Shown one piece after another: positions 9,261 through 17,252 of a stretch of DNA of 53,838 nt. Under the pieces are notes generated by a model. It saw only the letters and a list, made by a program, of their open reading frames with translations. It ran no database searches and had not been told where the DNA came from. The position numbers were made by a program, and so were the translations under genes. Position 1 is the first letter of the stretch. Every line of letters begins with the position of its first letter. This DNA comes from Streptomyces beigongshangae (GTDB taxonomy: Bacteria > Actinomycetota > Actinomycetes > Streptomycetales > Streptomycetaceae): the NCBI RefSeq assembly GCF_019710745.1, contig NZ_JAHKJW010000002.1, positions 236,633 to 290,470 of the forward strand, in the 5' to 3' direction.

Positions 9261-10226
9261 GTGTCGATGCTGCAGGACGTCCCCTCGCTGGTGGCCGCGG
9301 CCCGGGAAGGCCGGCCGCGGGCCGTGGCCCGGCTGATCTCCCTGGTGGAGGGGGCGTCCCCGCAGCTCCGCGAGGTCATGGCCGCGCTGGCCCCGCTCAC
9401 GGGCGGCGCGTACGTCGTGGGGCTCACGGGATCGCCCGGCGTCGGCAAGTCGACGTCCACGTCGGCGCTCGTGAGCGCCTACCGGCGGCGGGGCAGGCGG
9501 GTCGGCGTCCTGGCCGTCGACCCGTCGTCGCCTTTCTCCGGCGGGGCGCTGCTCGGCGACCGCGTCCGGATGGCGGACCACGCCGCCGACCCGGGCGTCT
9601 ACATCCGCTCGATGGCCACCCGCGGCCACCTCGGCGGACTGGCCCGGTCCGCGCCCCAGGCCGTCCGCGTACTGGACGCGGCCGGCTGCGACGTGGTGCT
9701 CGTCGAGACCGTGGGCGTCGGGCAGTCCGAGGTCGAGATCGCCTCCCAGGCCGACACGTCCGTGGTGCTGCTCGCGCCCGGCATGGGCGACGGGATCCAG
9801 GCGGCCAAGGCCGGGATCCTGGAGATCGGGGACGTGTACGTGGTCAACAAGGCCGACCGGGACGGGGCCGACGCGACGGCCCGCGAGCTGAACCACATGC
9901 TGGGGCTCGGCGAGTCCCGCGGGCCCGGGGACTGGCGGCCGCCCATCGTGAAGACGGTGGCCGCGCGCGGGGAGGGGATCGACGAGGTCGTCGAGGCGCT
10001 GGAGAAGCACCGGGCATGGATGGAGGAGCGGGGGGTGCTGGCCGCACGGCGGCTGACGCGGGCCTCCCGCGAGGTGGAGACGATCGCCATGACCGCGCTG
10101 CGGGAGCGGATCGGCGACCTGCACGGGGACCGGCGGCTCAGCGCGCTCGCCGAGCGGATCGTGTCGGGGGACCTCGACCCGTACGGGGCGGCGGACTCCC
10201 TGGTGGAGGCGCTGGCGGAGGGCTGA
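9261..10226 (+). CDS. meaB: MeaB/ArgK-type G-protein chaperone of acyl-CoA mutase
   Basis: A 321-residue P-loop GTPase of the SIMIBI class that protects and reloads B12-dependent methylmalonyl-CoA (or isobutyryl-CoA) mutases. Visible motifs are GSPGVGKST (57-65), the switch region VDPSSPFSGGALLGDRVRM, the Walker-B-like VLVETVGVGQSE, and NKAD for guanine recognition. The GTG at 9261 follows a GGAGCTGTCGGAG purine-rich site; the next in-frame ATG is two codons later. It lies on the same strand as the thiolase, 117 bp downstream, and probably in the same transcript. icmA, a possible client, is 15 kb away in this window. Confidence 0.93.
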   Translation: MSMLQDVPSLVAAAREGRPRAVARLISLVEGASPQLREVMAALAPLTGGAYVVGLTGSPGVGKSTSTSALVSAYRRRGRRVGVLAVDPSSPFSGGALLGDRVRMADHAADPGVYIRSMATRGHLGGLARSAPQAVRVLDAAGCDVVLVETVGVGQSEVEIASQADTSVVLLAPGMGDGIQAAKAGILEIGDVYVVNKADRDGADATARELNHMLGLGESRGPGDWRPPIVKTVAARGEGIDEVVEALEKHRAWMEERGVLAARRLTRASREVETIAMTALRERIGDLHGDRRLSALAERIVSGDLDPYGAADSLVEALAEG

Positions 10227-10229
10227 ACC

Positions 10230-10284
10230 CGTCCTCGGACGCCGGACGGGCCGACATGGTCGGCCCGTCCGGCGTCCGAGGACG
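10230..10284. terminator. 26-bp perfect hairpin between convergent genes
   Basis: The arms 10230-10255 and 10259-10284 are perfect 26-base reverse complements with a 3-base loop (ATG). The hairpin lies 3 bases after the meaB stop and 27 bases before the stop of the convergent PepSY gene, so it should terminate both. One arm contains GCCGGACGGGCCG, which recurs in the hairpin at 53319-53350. Confidence 0.88.
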
Positions 10285-10311
10285 AAGGGGGTTTGGGGGC
10301 GGGAGAACGAA

Positions 10312-11025
10312 TCAGTCGTCGGTGTCGGTGTCGGTGTCGTCGTTCGAGTCGTTCGAGTCGTCGTCGTCGTCCGACGACGTGTCCGCCGTGACCTTCGCGG
10401 AGCCGGTGTCGACCTTCCACTCCTTCTCGGCACCGTTCGCGGCGGTCGTGTCCACGTCCCAGGCGGACGTGCGGCCGTCGTCGTCCAGATCGACGGACGT
10501 GACCGTCCCCTTCGCGGCCCCGGCCTCCGCGGCCTCCGCGGCGGTGACGGACGTGCCCTTCAACGCGGCCCGCGCCCGCGCGGTGTCGTCGGCGTCCTCC
10601 CGCTCGGCGTCCGAGCCGAGCACCTTCCCCGTGCCCGGGTCGATCCGGACGCTGTGCCAGTCGCCGCCCGAGGACAGCACGTCCACGTCCCACACCAGGC
10701 TGCTGCCCTCGTCGTCCAGGTCGGCCGAGACCGCCGTGCCCGGGAGGCTCTTCAGCGCGGCCGTGATCGCGTCGGCCGCCGTGACCTTCGCGGCCTTCAC
10801 CTCGGCGGCGTCCTCGGCGTCGTCCGCTGTGTCCTTGCGGCCGTCGCGGCCGTCGCGGCCGTCACTGTCATCACGGTCGTTGTCGTCGCGGTCGTCGTCC
10901 GAGGCGCGCACGCTGGACTGCTTCGTCGGCGCGTCGTCGTCACCCGTGACGGCGAGGGCCGTCGCCGTACCGCCTCCGATGAGGGCGGCGGCCGCGACGG
11001 TGGCGATGACGATGTTGCGCTTCAT
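10312..11025 (-). CDS. secreted PepSY-domain protein, Asp-rich
   Basis: A 237-residue exported protein. MKRNIVIATVAAAALIGGGTATALA is a Sec signal peptide (about 1-27). Two PepSY modules follow (about 65-138 and 140-225), each with the xxVDLDDDGxxxxWDVD pattern, and the C-terminus is a poly-Asp/Ser/Thr tail. The ATG at 11025 has an ideal GGAGG five bases from the tail of its leader; the longer open frame upstream is not needed. It is divergent from a response regulator/kinase pair, an arrangement in which PepSY proteins often modulate or are controlled by the kinase. PepSY domains are thought to inhibit peptidases or bind ligands at the cell surface; the acidic composition also suggests cation binding (inference). 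Confidence 0.85.
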   Translation of the reverse strand: MKRNIVIATVAAAALIGGGTATALAVTGDDDAPTKQSSVRASDDDRDDNDRDDSDGRDGRDGRKDTADDAEDAAEVKAAKVTAADAITAALKSLPGTAVSADLDDEGSSLVWDVDVLSSGGDWHSVRIDPGTGKVLGSDAEREDADDTARARAALKGTSVTAAEAAEAGAAKGTVTSVDLDDDGRTSAWDVDTTAANGAEKEWKVDTGSAKVTADTSSDDDDDSNDSNDDTDTDTDD

Positions 11026-11100
11026 GGGAATTCCTCCGAGATCATCTGCTTCGACCGGATGTCGAACGTCTTCGGTGCGTTTCGACATGACCCAATCTGG

Positions 11101-11136
11101 CTGAACGACGCTGAAGGGACCCTGAAGCACCCTGAA
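11101..11136. promoter_or_regulatory. four phased CTGAA boxes, probable response-regulator operator
   Basis: CTGAA occurs at 11101, 11111, 11122 and 11132, that is, every 10-11 bases on one face of the helix, immediately before the response regulator start at 11171 and in the divergent promoter region of the PepSY gene. Tandem half-sites with helical spacing are the usual target of OmpR-family regulators binding as head-to-tail dimers. Assignment to this particular regulator is inference from position. Confidence 0.65.
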
Positions 11137-11170
11137 GGCTTCTTCAGCTTCGGTTTGGGACCCTCTACAC

Positions 11171-11893
11171 ATGCGCCCACCCGTCTCCCACCACCGCCCC
11201 GCCCCGGACGCCCCGCGTCGCCCCTTCCGCCTGTTGATCGTGGAGGACGAGAAGCGGCTGGCCCTGTCGCTCGCCAGGGGCCTGACGGCCGAGGGATACG
11301 CCGTGGACGTGGTCCACGACGGCCTGGAAGGGCTGCACCGGGCCGGCGAGGACGCGTACGACCTCGTCATCCTCGACATCATGCTGCCCGGGATGAACGG
11401 CTACCGGGTGTGCGGCGCCCTGCGGTCCGCCGGGCACGAGGTGCCGATCCTGATGCTCACCGCCAAGGACGGCGAGTACGACGAGGCGGAGGGCCTGGAC
11501 ACCGGCGCCGACGACTACCTCACCAAACCGTTCTCGTACGTCGTCCTGGTCGCCCGGGTGAAGGCGCTCCTGCGGCGGCGCGGCTCCCCGGGCGGCGGAG
11601 GGTCGCCCGTGCACGTGCTCGGCGATCTCAAGGTCGACACCGCCGCCCGGCGCGTCCACCTCGCCGAGGACGAGGTCACGCTCACCGCCAAGGAGTTCTC
11701 GGTCCTCGAACAGCTCGTCGTGCGGGCCGGCGAGGTGGTGTCCAAGGCGGAGATCCTGGAGCACGTCTGGGACTTCGCCTACGACGGGGACCCGAACATC
11801 GTCGAGGTCTACATCAGCACGCTGCGCCGCAAGCTGGGGGCCTCGCTGATCCGGACCGTGCGCGGTGCCGGCTACCGCCTGGAGGCCAGGTGA
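11171..11893 (+). CDS. OmpR-family response regulator
   Basis: A 240-residue regulator with a receiver domain (LLIVEDE acidic pocket, phosphoacceptor D69 in LVILDIMLPG, LMLTA Thr, and KPF Lys) and a C-terminal winged helix (LTAKEFSVLEQL, the WDFAYDGDPNIVEVYISTLRRKL recognition region). The gene overlaps the kinase gene by GTGA, so the two are one cotranscribed system. The start at 11171 is an ATG; no strong ribosome site is seen in front of it. It probably binds the CTGAA boxes upstream to control itself and the divergent PepSY gene. Confidence 0.92.
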   Translation: MRPPVSHHRPAPDAPRRPFRLLIVEDEKRLALSLARGLTAEGYAVDVVHDGLEGLHRAGEDAYDLVILDIMLPGMNGYRVCGALRSAGHEVPILMLTAKDGEYDEAEGLDTGADDYLTKPFSYVVLVARVKALLRRRGSPGGGGSPVHVLGDLKVDTAARRVHLAEDEVTLTAKEFSVLEQLVVRAGEVVSKAEILEHVWDFAYDGDPNIVEVYISTLRRKLGASLIRTVRGAGYRLEAR

Positions 11894-13368
11894 AACGCCT
11901 CCTCGGGTCCGTACGGGCCAGGGCCACGCTCGCCGCGAGCGTCGTGGTGGCCGTCGCGCTCGCCCTCGCGGGCGCCGCGGTCCTGCTGTCGCTGTGGACC
12001 AACCTGAGCGAGCAGGCCGGCACGGAGGCCGAGCGGGCCGCCCAGGCGGTCGCCACCGATCTCGTGGCCGGGGCGGCCTACGGAGACCTGTCGCTGGACG
12101 ACGACGACCAGCCGGTCCAGGTCGTGGACGGCGCCGGGAGGCTCGTCGCGGTGACCAAGGACCTGGAGCGGATCGACGGCACGGGCCTCGACCGGGTCAG
12201 GCCGCAGGCCCCGGGACCCGTCACCGACACCGGCACCGGCACCGGCACCGGCGCGGACGGTGAGGACGACGCGGACGACGATCCCCCCGAGACCGGGACC
12301 GGGACCGGGACCGAGGCCGTCGACATCGAGGACGCCTCCTTCAGCGACGGCTCCGCCACCATCGACGGCGACACGGCGGACTACCGCTTCGCCACCGTGC
12401 CCGTGGAGACCGGGGACAGGGGCACGCTCACCGTCCACGCCGGGGCGCCGCTGACCGCCGAACAGGAGGCCGTGAGCACCGCGCTGACCGTGATCCTCAT
12501 CGGGTTCCCCCTGCTGCTGGCCCTCGTGGCCCTGGTCACCTGGCTGGTCACCCGCCGGGCGCTGCACCCCGTCGAGGGCATCCGCAGCGAGATGGCGGCG
12601 ATCACCGCCTCCGAGGACCTCACCCGGCGGGTCCCCGTGCCGGACACCCACGACGAGGTCGCGCGGCTGGCCCGGACCACCAATGAGACGCTCGCCGCCC
12701 TGGAGCAGTCGGTCGAGCGCCAGCGGCGGTTCGTCGCGGACGCCTCGCACGAGCTGCGCAGCCCCATCGCCTCCCTGCGCACCCAGCTCGAAGTGGGTGC
12801 CGCGCACCCGGAGCTGCTCGATGTGGAAGGGGCCGTCGAGGACACCGTACGGCTGCAGCGGCTGGCCGCCGACCTGCTGCTGCTGGCCCGGCTGGACGCG
12901 GGGGAGCGGGCGGCGGACGCGCGCTTCGACCTGGCCGAGTTCGTCCGTACGGAGGCCGCTCAGCGCACCGGGGACCGGGTCGCGGTGTCCGTGGACGCGC
13001 CCGCCGCCGGCACCGGCACCGTTGACGTACGCGGCTCCCGCGGTCAGCTGGCGCGGGTGCTGGGCAATCTGCTGGACAACGCGCAGCGGCACACCCGGTC
13101 GTCGGTCGCGGTGACCGTCCGGCGCGTGGGGGAGTGGGCCCTCCTGGAGGTCGCCGACGACGGCGCGGGCGTGCCCGCCGCCGAGCGCGAGCGGGTCTTC
13201 GAGCGGTTCGTACGGCTCGACGAGGCCCGTACCCGCGACGACGGCGGAGCGGGCCTGGGCCTCGCCATCGCCCGTGACGTGGCCGTGCGGCACGGCGGAT
13301 CGCTCATCGCCCGGCAGGCCCCGGCGGGCGGAGCCCTGTTCGAACTCCGCCTGCCCGCGGCCCCTTAG
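11890..13368 (+). CDS. sensor histidine kinase (partner of OmpR-type regulator)
   Basis: A 492-residue membrane kinase. The GTG at 11890 overlaps the regulator stop codon. Domains in order: TM1 (about 12-37); an extracytoplasmic segment of about 140 residues that includes a Thr/Gly/Asp-rich stretch made of TGTGTGTG-type repeats on either side of an acidic patch; TM2 (about 198-222); HAMP; HisKA with H287 in DASHELRSP; and HATPase_c with NLLDNAQRH, DDGAGVP and GLGLAIA. The TG repeats are encoded by ACCGGC/GGGACC hexamers. The extracellular part is small and has no recognised ligand-binding fold, which fits sensing through the neighbouring PepSY protein or through cations (inference). Confidence 0.93.
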   Translation: MKRLLGSVRARATLAASVVVAVALALAGAAVLLSLWTNLSEQAGTEAERAAQAVATDLVAGAAYGDLSLDDDDQPVQVVDGAGRLVAVTKDLERIDGTGLDRVRPQAPGPVTDTGTGTGTGADGEDDADDDPPETGTGTGTEAVDIEDASFSDGSATIDGDTADYRFATVPVETGDRGTLTVHAGAPLTAEQEAVSTALTVILIGFPLLLALVALVTWLVTRRALHPVEGIRSEMAAITASEDLTRRVPVPDTHDEVARLARTTNETLAALEQSVERQRRFVADASHELRSPIASLRTQLEVGAAHPELLDVEGAVEDTVRLQRLAADLLLLARLDAGERAADARFDLAEFVRTEAAQRTGDRVAVSVDAPAAGTGTVDVRGSRGQLARVLGNLLDNAQRHTRSSVAVTVRRVGEWALLEVADDGAGVPAAERERVFERFVRLDEARTRDDGGAGLGLAIARDVAVRHGGSLIARQAPAGGALFELRLPAAP

Positions 13369-13437
13369 TGCTCCGCGGTGCTCTGTAGCCCCTTGGTGCT
13401 CCGCGGCGCCCCGTAGCCCCGTCCGGTGTTCACCCGG

Positions 13438-13914
13438 TCACGGACGCCCCCGCTGCCCCCGGAGGTGTTCCGCGATCGGGGCCAGGGACTTGTGCAGTTC
13501 CTCCAGCGCCTCCGGCGGCAGGAGGTCCATGAAGTGCCGCCGCACGGACCCCACATGGTGGGGCGCGACCTTCCGCATCGTCTCCATGCCGTGGTCCGTG
13601 AGCACCGCGTACAGTCCGCGCCGGTCGGACTCGCAGTTCTCGCGCCGGACCAGGTCCGCGTTCTCCATGCGGGTGATCTGGTGCGAGAGCCGGCTCTTGG
13701 ACTGCAGGGTGGCGGACGCGAGGTCGCTCATCCGCATGCGGACGTCCTCCGACTCGGAGAGGTTCACCAGGATCTCGTAGTCGTTCATCGTCAGTCCGAA
13801 CGGCTGGAGGTCCCTTTCGAGCTGATACGTCAACAGCCTGTTGACCTCCAGGTGGGTGCGCCAGGCGCACTGCTCCGCATCGGTCAGCCAGCGGGTGGCC
13901 GTCTCGGTCTCCAT
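13438..13914 (-). CDS. absC: MarR-family regulator AbsC
   Basis: A 158-residue winged-helix regulator. The conserved core is VNRLLTYQLERDLQPFGLTMNDYEILVNLSESEDVRMRMSDLASATLQSKSRLSHQITRME, with the wing residues DRRGLYAVLT. It matches the AbsC regulator (SCO5405) as I remember it; AbsC is pleiotropic, linking zinc supply to antibiotic production, and represses a coelibactin-like zincophore cluster in S. coelicolor. The position next to a triple AIM24 operon is also as in S. coelicolor. The ATG at 13914 is the natural start. The AT-richer stretch 13915-13950 probably holds its promoter and an autoregulatory site. Confidence 0.88.
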   Translation of the reverse strand: METETATRWLTDAEQCAWRTHLEVNRLLTYQLERDLQPFGLTMNDYEILVNLSESEDVRMRMSDLASATLQSKSRLSHQITRMENADLVRRENCESDRRGLYAVLTDHGMETMRKVAPHHVGSVRRHFMDLLPPEALEELHKSLAPIAEHLRGQRGRP

Positions 13915-14006
13915 GAATGAAGTCTACCTAAATTGTTGAAAGGCGAACTAGTCAGGGCGGCGTGACGGCGCGCACACGTTCGACGTCACACTCCGCAGAC
14001 TACCGC

Positions 14007-14813
14007 TCACAGCCCGAAGCGACGCTGGAGGTCTCCCAGCTGTCCGGGAAGGCGCGGTGCGCCGCCCGGCTGCCCAGGGTGGACCGGTGTCCCGCCGCCG
14101 CCGGGTACCCCGGGTTCGTTCGGGACCGCCCCCGTCGCCTGCTCCGCCATCAGTGTCTCGGTGGACTGCAGCAGTACCGTGCCGGCTCCCACGAATTCGA
14201 ACTGGTGCTCCTCCCCGGAGGCCCCGCCGAGGCCCGTCATCGCACGTAGACCGCCCATCAGACCCGTCATGTACCCGTGGTCGTAGTGGTGGCACGGGGA
14301 GGGGCAGTCGGCCCAGCCGACCAGGGCCTGCGGATCGACCCGGATCGGGGGTTCCATGAACACCACGGGGCCGTTCGAGGCGGCGACGAACTTGCCCGTT
14401 CCGATGAGGGTCAGGAAGCCCGGCACGATCGACTGCTTGAGCGAGAGACTTGGCTGAAAAGCGAGGAGGTTGCCCGAGCGAATGGTCAGGTTGCCCTCCT
14501 CCAGGTCGAACGAATTCACCTCGAAGGCCCGGTCGGCGAGGAGCATCTTGCCCGAACCGGAGGCCACCACCCAGTCGCTCGCGTGCAACGGCGAATGGAA
14601 CGACGTCCGCACGAGACGGTCCAGGCGGCCGTGCCCGATGCCGTTGAACTCCATCGAGCCGTAGTAGGCGATCATCTTGCCCTTCTGCAGGAACCACTCG
14701 CTCCCCTTGAGCTCCACGCAGAAGGTGTACGCGTTCACGTTGTCGTCGGCCGGCAGGGTCGCCGGATCGTGAACGAGGGGGCCGACGGGGCCGCTGCCCG
14801 GGTGGGTGGTCAC
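14007..14813 (-). CDS. AIM24-family protein (third of three paralogues)
   Basis: A 268-residue protein of the AIM24/TRAP-like beta-barrel family (function unknown in bacteria; the yeast homologue is mitochondrial). The core contains repeated short beta motifs such as SGKMLLADRAFEVNSFDLEEGNLTIRSGNLLAFQPSL and KFVAASNGPVVFMEP. It is the longest of the three and ends in a Gly/Pro-rich tail. It carries the sequence WADCPSPCHHYDHGY, whose clustered Cys and His might bind a metal (inference). The GTG at 14813 overlaps the stop of the upstream paralogue (GTGA), so translation is coupled. There is no signal peptide. Confidence 0.88.
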   Translation of the reverse strand: MTTHPGSGPVGPLVHDPATLPADDNVNAYTFCVELKGSEWFLQKGKMIAYYGSMEFNGIGHGRLDRLVRTSFHSPLHASDWVVASGSGKMLLADRAFEVNSFDLEEGNLTIRSGNLLAFQPSLSLKQSIVPGFLTLIGTGKFVAASNGPVVFMEPPIRVDPQALVGWADCPSPCHHYDHGYMTGLMGGLRAMTGLGGASGEEHQFEFVGAGTVLLQSTETLMAEQATGAVPNEPGVPGGGGTPVHPGQPGGAPRLPGQLGDLQRRFGL

Positions 14814-15460
14814 AGCTTCTCCTCCGACGCCTGCACGTACACCGCACCACTGCCGCTCAGCTCCAGCTGGAATGCCTCGCCCGAGCCGCGGCCCACCAGA
14901 TCGCGCAGACCGAGCGCGCTGGAGAGCTTGTTGCGCACGTCCCCGTGGTGGGCGACGTACGCCTGCGGGTCGACGTGCACCGGGCGCTGCGGGCTGATCG
15001 GGACCTCGATGACCCCGCCGTGCGCCATGACGGCGACGGAGCCGTGACCCTTGAGGGTCGTGGTGAACAGGCCCTGTCCCGTCACCTGGCCGCGCACCAT
15101 GCCCATGACCCCGCCCTGCGAGCCCATGAACATCGTGCCCTGCTCCAGGGTGCCGTCGAAGGCCAGCAGCCGGTCCGCCTCCACGTACAGGGTGTCGCCC
15201 GTGAGGTCGATCACCTGGATGTGGTGGCCGCCGTGCCCGAACAGGACCGTGCCGGAGCCCTCCACGGTCATCAGGGGCGTCGCCTCGTCGGCGACCCGGC
15301 GGCCGATCATCGACATGACCCCGCCCTGGCCGCCCTGCGTGTTCGGGGTGAAGGAGACCTCGCCCCGGTAGGCGAGCATCGCGCCGCGCTGGCTGAACAG
15401 CCGCAGGCCCGGCGCGACCGTGGCCTCGATCATCTTGGAGTTGATCTCACGGAAGGGCAT
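14810..15460 (-). CDS. AIM24-family protein (second of three paralogues)
   Basis: A 216-residue AIM24-family protein starting MPFREINSKMIEATVAPGLRLFSQRGAMLAYRGEVSF. The ATG at 15460 is chosen because the family core begins here and a GGGAG site precedes it; an in-frame ATG 33 bases upstream lies inside the preceding gene. Typical motifs include GQGLFTTTLKGHGSVAVMAHGGVIEVPI and a C-terminal ELSGSGAVYVQAS strand. It is separated from the upstream paralogue by one base and overlaps the downstream one by four, so the three are certainly one operon. Glycine-rich turns and alternating hydrophobics fit the pseudo-symmetric beta fold of the family. Confidence 0.88.
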   Translation of the reverse strand: MPFREINSKMIEATVAPGLRLFSQRGAMLAYRGEVSFTPNTQGGQGGVMSMIGRRVADEATPLMTVEGSGTVLFGHGGHHIQVIDLTGDTLYVEADRLLAFDGTLEQGTMFMGSQGGVMGMVRGQVTGQGLFTTTLKGHGSVAVMAHGGVIEVPISPQRPVHVDPQAYVAHHGDVRNKLSSALGLRDLVGRGSGEAFQLELSGSGAVYVQASEEKL

Positions 15461-15461
15461 G

Positions 15462-16094
15462 TCACACGTCTCCCGCGATCGAGTTGCGCTCACTGGGCTG
15501 CACGTAGACGACTCCGTCGCCCTCGAAGCGGATCTGGAACGCCTCGCCGCCGCCCTCGCCCAGATACGTGCGGAACGTCACGCCGGACTGGAAGGACTGC
15601 CGCAGGTCGCCCTGGTGGGCGATGTACGCGCCCGGGTCGACGGTGAGCGGGTACTGCGTGCCGACCCGCAGGGCCACGGCCGGGCCGTCCGACATGATCG
15701 CCGCCTGGCCGTGCCCCTCGACCGTGGTCGTGAAGAGGCCGTTGCCCTGGGAGGCGCCCCTGAGGCCCGTGAAGGACGTGCCCGTGCGCAGGCCCGCGTC
15801 GGTCGCGAGCAGGTTGCTCGACTCGACGAAGAGCTTGTCGCCCCGGAGGTCCACCAGGTTGATCTCGCTCGCGCGGTCGGCGAACCAGCACGTCCCCTGG
15901 CCCCTCACCTCCATGAGGGTCATCTGCTCGCCGGTGATCCGGCGCGTCACCATGCCGCGGATCCCCTCGCCGCCGCCGCTGAGTTTCTTGAAGGCCATCT
16001 GACCGTCGTACGCGACCATGGAGCCGTTCTTCGCCTTCACGGCGTCCCCGGTCATGTCGACGGCCAGCACCTTGCTGCCTTGGAGTCGGAACAT
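15462..16094 (-). CDS. AIM24-family protein (first of three paralogues)
   Basis: A 210-residue AIM24-family protein, MFRLQGSKVLAVDMTGDAVKAKNGSMVAYDGQMAFKKLSGGGEG, first gene of the operon. It shares with the next paralogue the pattern NGLFTTTVEGHGQAAIMSDGPAVALRV, the DPGAYIAHQGDLRQSF motif and the C-terminal FEGDGVVYVQPSE strand, so the two arose by duplication. The ATG at 16094 is preferred; a GTG two codons earlier is possible. No ribosome site is obvious, so the transcript could be leaderless. Cytosolic, no membrane segment. Confidence 0.88.
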   Translation of the reverse strand: MFRLQGSKVLAVDMTGDAVKAKNGSMVAYDGQMAFKKLSGGGEGIRGMVTRRITGEQMTLMEVRGQGTCWFADRASEINLVDLRGDKLFVESSNLLATDAGLRTGTSFTGLRGASQGNGLFTTTVEGHGQAAIMSDGPAVALRVGTQYPLTVDPGAYIAHQGDLRQSFQSGVTFRTYLGEGGGEAFQIRFEGDGVVYVQPSERNSIAGDV

Positions 16095-16100
16095 CGCCAC

Positions 16101-16386
16101 GGTGCGACGGTAGCCGCCGGGTGCGGCCGGGGGCCAGGTCCTCCGGGATGATCCGACCCCGAGCGAACCCCGAGCGAACCCCGGGCAGACCCCGAGGGCG
16201 TCCCGGGGGCGCCCGCGTGGGCCGCCGACGCGCGGACCCCGTGCCCGTGCGGTGGGCGGTCGGATGCTTCAATGGGAGTAGCTTGTGCGTACGTTCACAA
16301 GGGGGCGTGCCCGCCCCCGGTTCGCTCCTGCGTTCCCTGCCCTCTTCGCCCTCTTCATCCTCTTCATCCTCTCCCGAAGGTGACCC
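16101..16386. other. divergent intergenic region with short direct repeats
   Basis: This 286-bp gap lies between the AIM24 operon (minus) and the DUF3817 gene (plus). It contains two copies of CCCCGAGCGAA near 16155-16180 and a pyrimidine-rich stretch with CTCTTCATC repeats just before the DUF3817 start. No convincing gene is seen. It should carry both promoters. Confidence 0.6.
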
Positions 16387-16731
16387 GTGGACATCAAGAC
16401 CGCCTCCGCCCTCCGCCGCCTCCGCCTGGTCTCCGGTCCGGAGGCCGTCTCGTTCCTGCTGCTGCTCGTCTGCTCGGTGCTGAAGCGGACCACGGAGTTC
16501 AACGCGGTGCCGGTCATGGGCATGGTCCACGGCATCCTCTTCGTGCTCTACATGATCTTCTGGGCCGACGCGTGGAACCGGGCGAGGTGGGGGCTGAGGA
16601 CCGCGGCGCTGTACTTCGTCCTGTCCGTGCTGCCGGGCGGCGGGTTCCTCGCCGAGCGCAGGCTGAAGCGGGAGGCGGAGAACGCGGTCATCGCGTCCCG
16701 CGCGCGCAACGAGGGGATCGTCAACGCATGA
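16387..16731 (+). CDS. DUF3817 integral membrane protein
   Basis: A 114-residue membrane protein with three hydrophobic spans (about 19-36, 43-62, 74-92) and the family motifs [24 protein letters not shown] and [14 protein letters not shown]. Function unknown. The GTG at 16387 follows GAAGG. Its stop overlaps the start of the next gene (ATGA), so it is co-translated with a thiamine-binding-like protein, which suggests a membrane component linked to that small-ligand protein (inference). A second, diverged DUF3817 gene lies at 25371. Confidence 0.85.
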   Translation: MDIKTASALRRLRLVSGPEAVSFLLLLVCSVLKRTTEFNAVPVMGMVHGILFVLYMIFWADAWNRARWGLRTAALYFVLSVLPGGGFLAERRLKREAENAVIASRARNEGIVNA

Positions 16732-17021
16732 TCGTCGCTTTCTCCGTGACGCCGCTGGGGGTCGGTGAGGACGTCGGGGAGTACGTCGCCGACGCGGTGC
16801 GGGTCGTACGGGAGTCGGGGCTGCCGAACCGTACGGACGCGATGTTCACGTCCGTGGAGGGCGAGTGGGACGAGGTGATGGACGTCGTCCGGCGGGCCGT
16901 GGCGGCCGTCGAGGCGCGGGCGCCCAGGGTCTCCCTCGTCCTGAAGGCCGACATCCGGCCGGGGGTGACCGACGGGCTGACGTCCAAAGTGGCCACGGTG
17001 GAAGGTCACTTGTCCGTGTGA
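16728..17021 (+). CDS. MTH1187-family thiamine-binding-like protein
   Basis: A 97-residue protein of the MTH1187/YkoF-like family (DUF77), [35 protein letters not shown]. These small ferredoxin-like-fold proteins form tetramers and some bind thiamine or its pyrimidine precursor. The C-terminal [13 protein letters not shown] motif is conserved. The ATG at 16728 overlaps the stop of the DUF3817 gene. No thiamine riboswitch was seen upstream, so the ligand here is uncertain. Confidence 0.85.
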   Translation: MIVAFSVTPLGVGEDVGEYVADAVRVVRESGLPNRTDAMFTSVEGEWDEVMDVVRRAVAAVEARAPRVSLVLKADIRPGVTDGLTSKVATVEGHLSV

Positions 17022-17252
17022 GGTGAGGGGCCCGGGGCGGGCTGCGCCCCGCCCCGGGCCTTGCGGTCCTGCGCCCGCTGCGGGCCGTGGGGCGGGCCGC
17101 GCAGTTCCCCGCGCCCCTGCGGGGCGCCCGCGCCCGACTCAACTGCTGACCGCCGGTGGCAACTTCCACCCGACTGGACCCCCTCCGTTCGACACGCCGC
17201 CCAAAAGCCACTTCTGTGTGGTTATCGGCTTGTTCGACCACTGGAGGGCACT

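Noticed and set aside
10654..11889. A long plus-strand extension of the sensor kinase gene through the response regulator
   Set aside because: It runs in another frame through the regulator gene. The GTG at 11890 with the GTGA overlap is the natural start.
17061..17252. Upstream extension of the glycosyltransferase (64 residues)
   Set aside because: The extension is Arg/Pro/Cys-rich, has no ribosome site, and the GTG at 17253 has a GGAGGG site at correct spacing.
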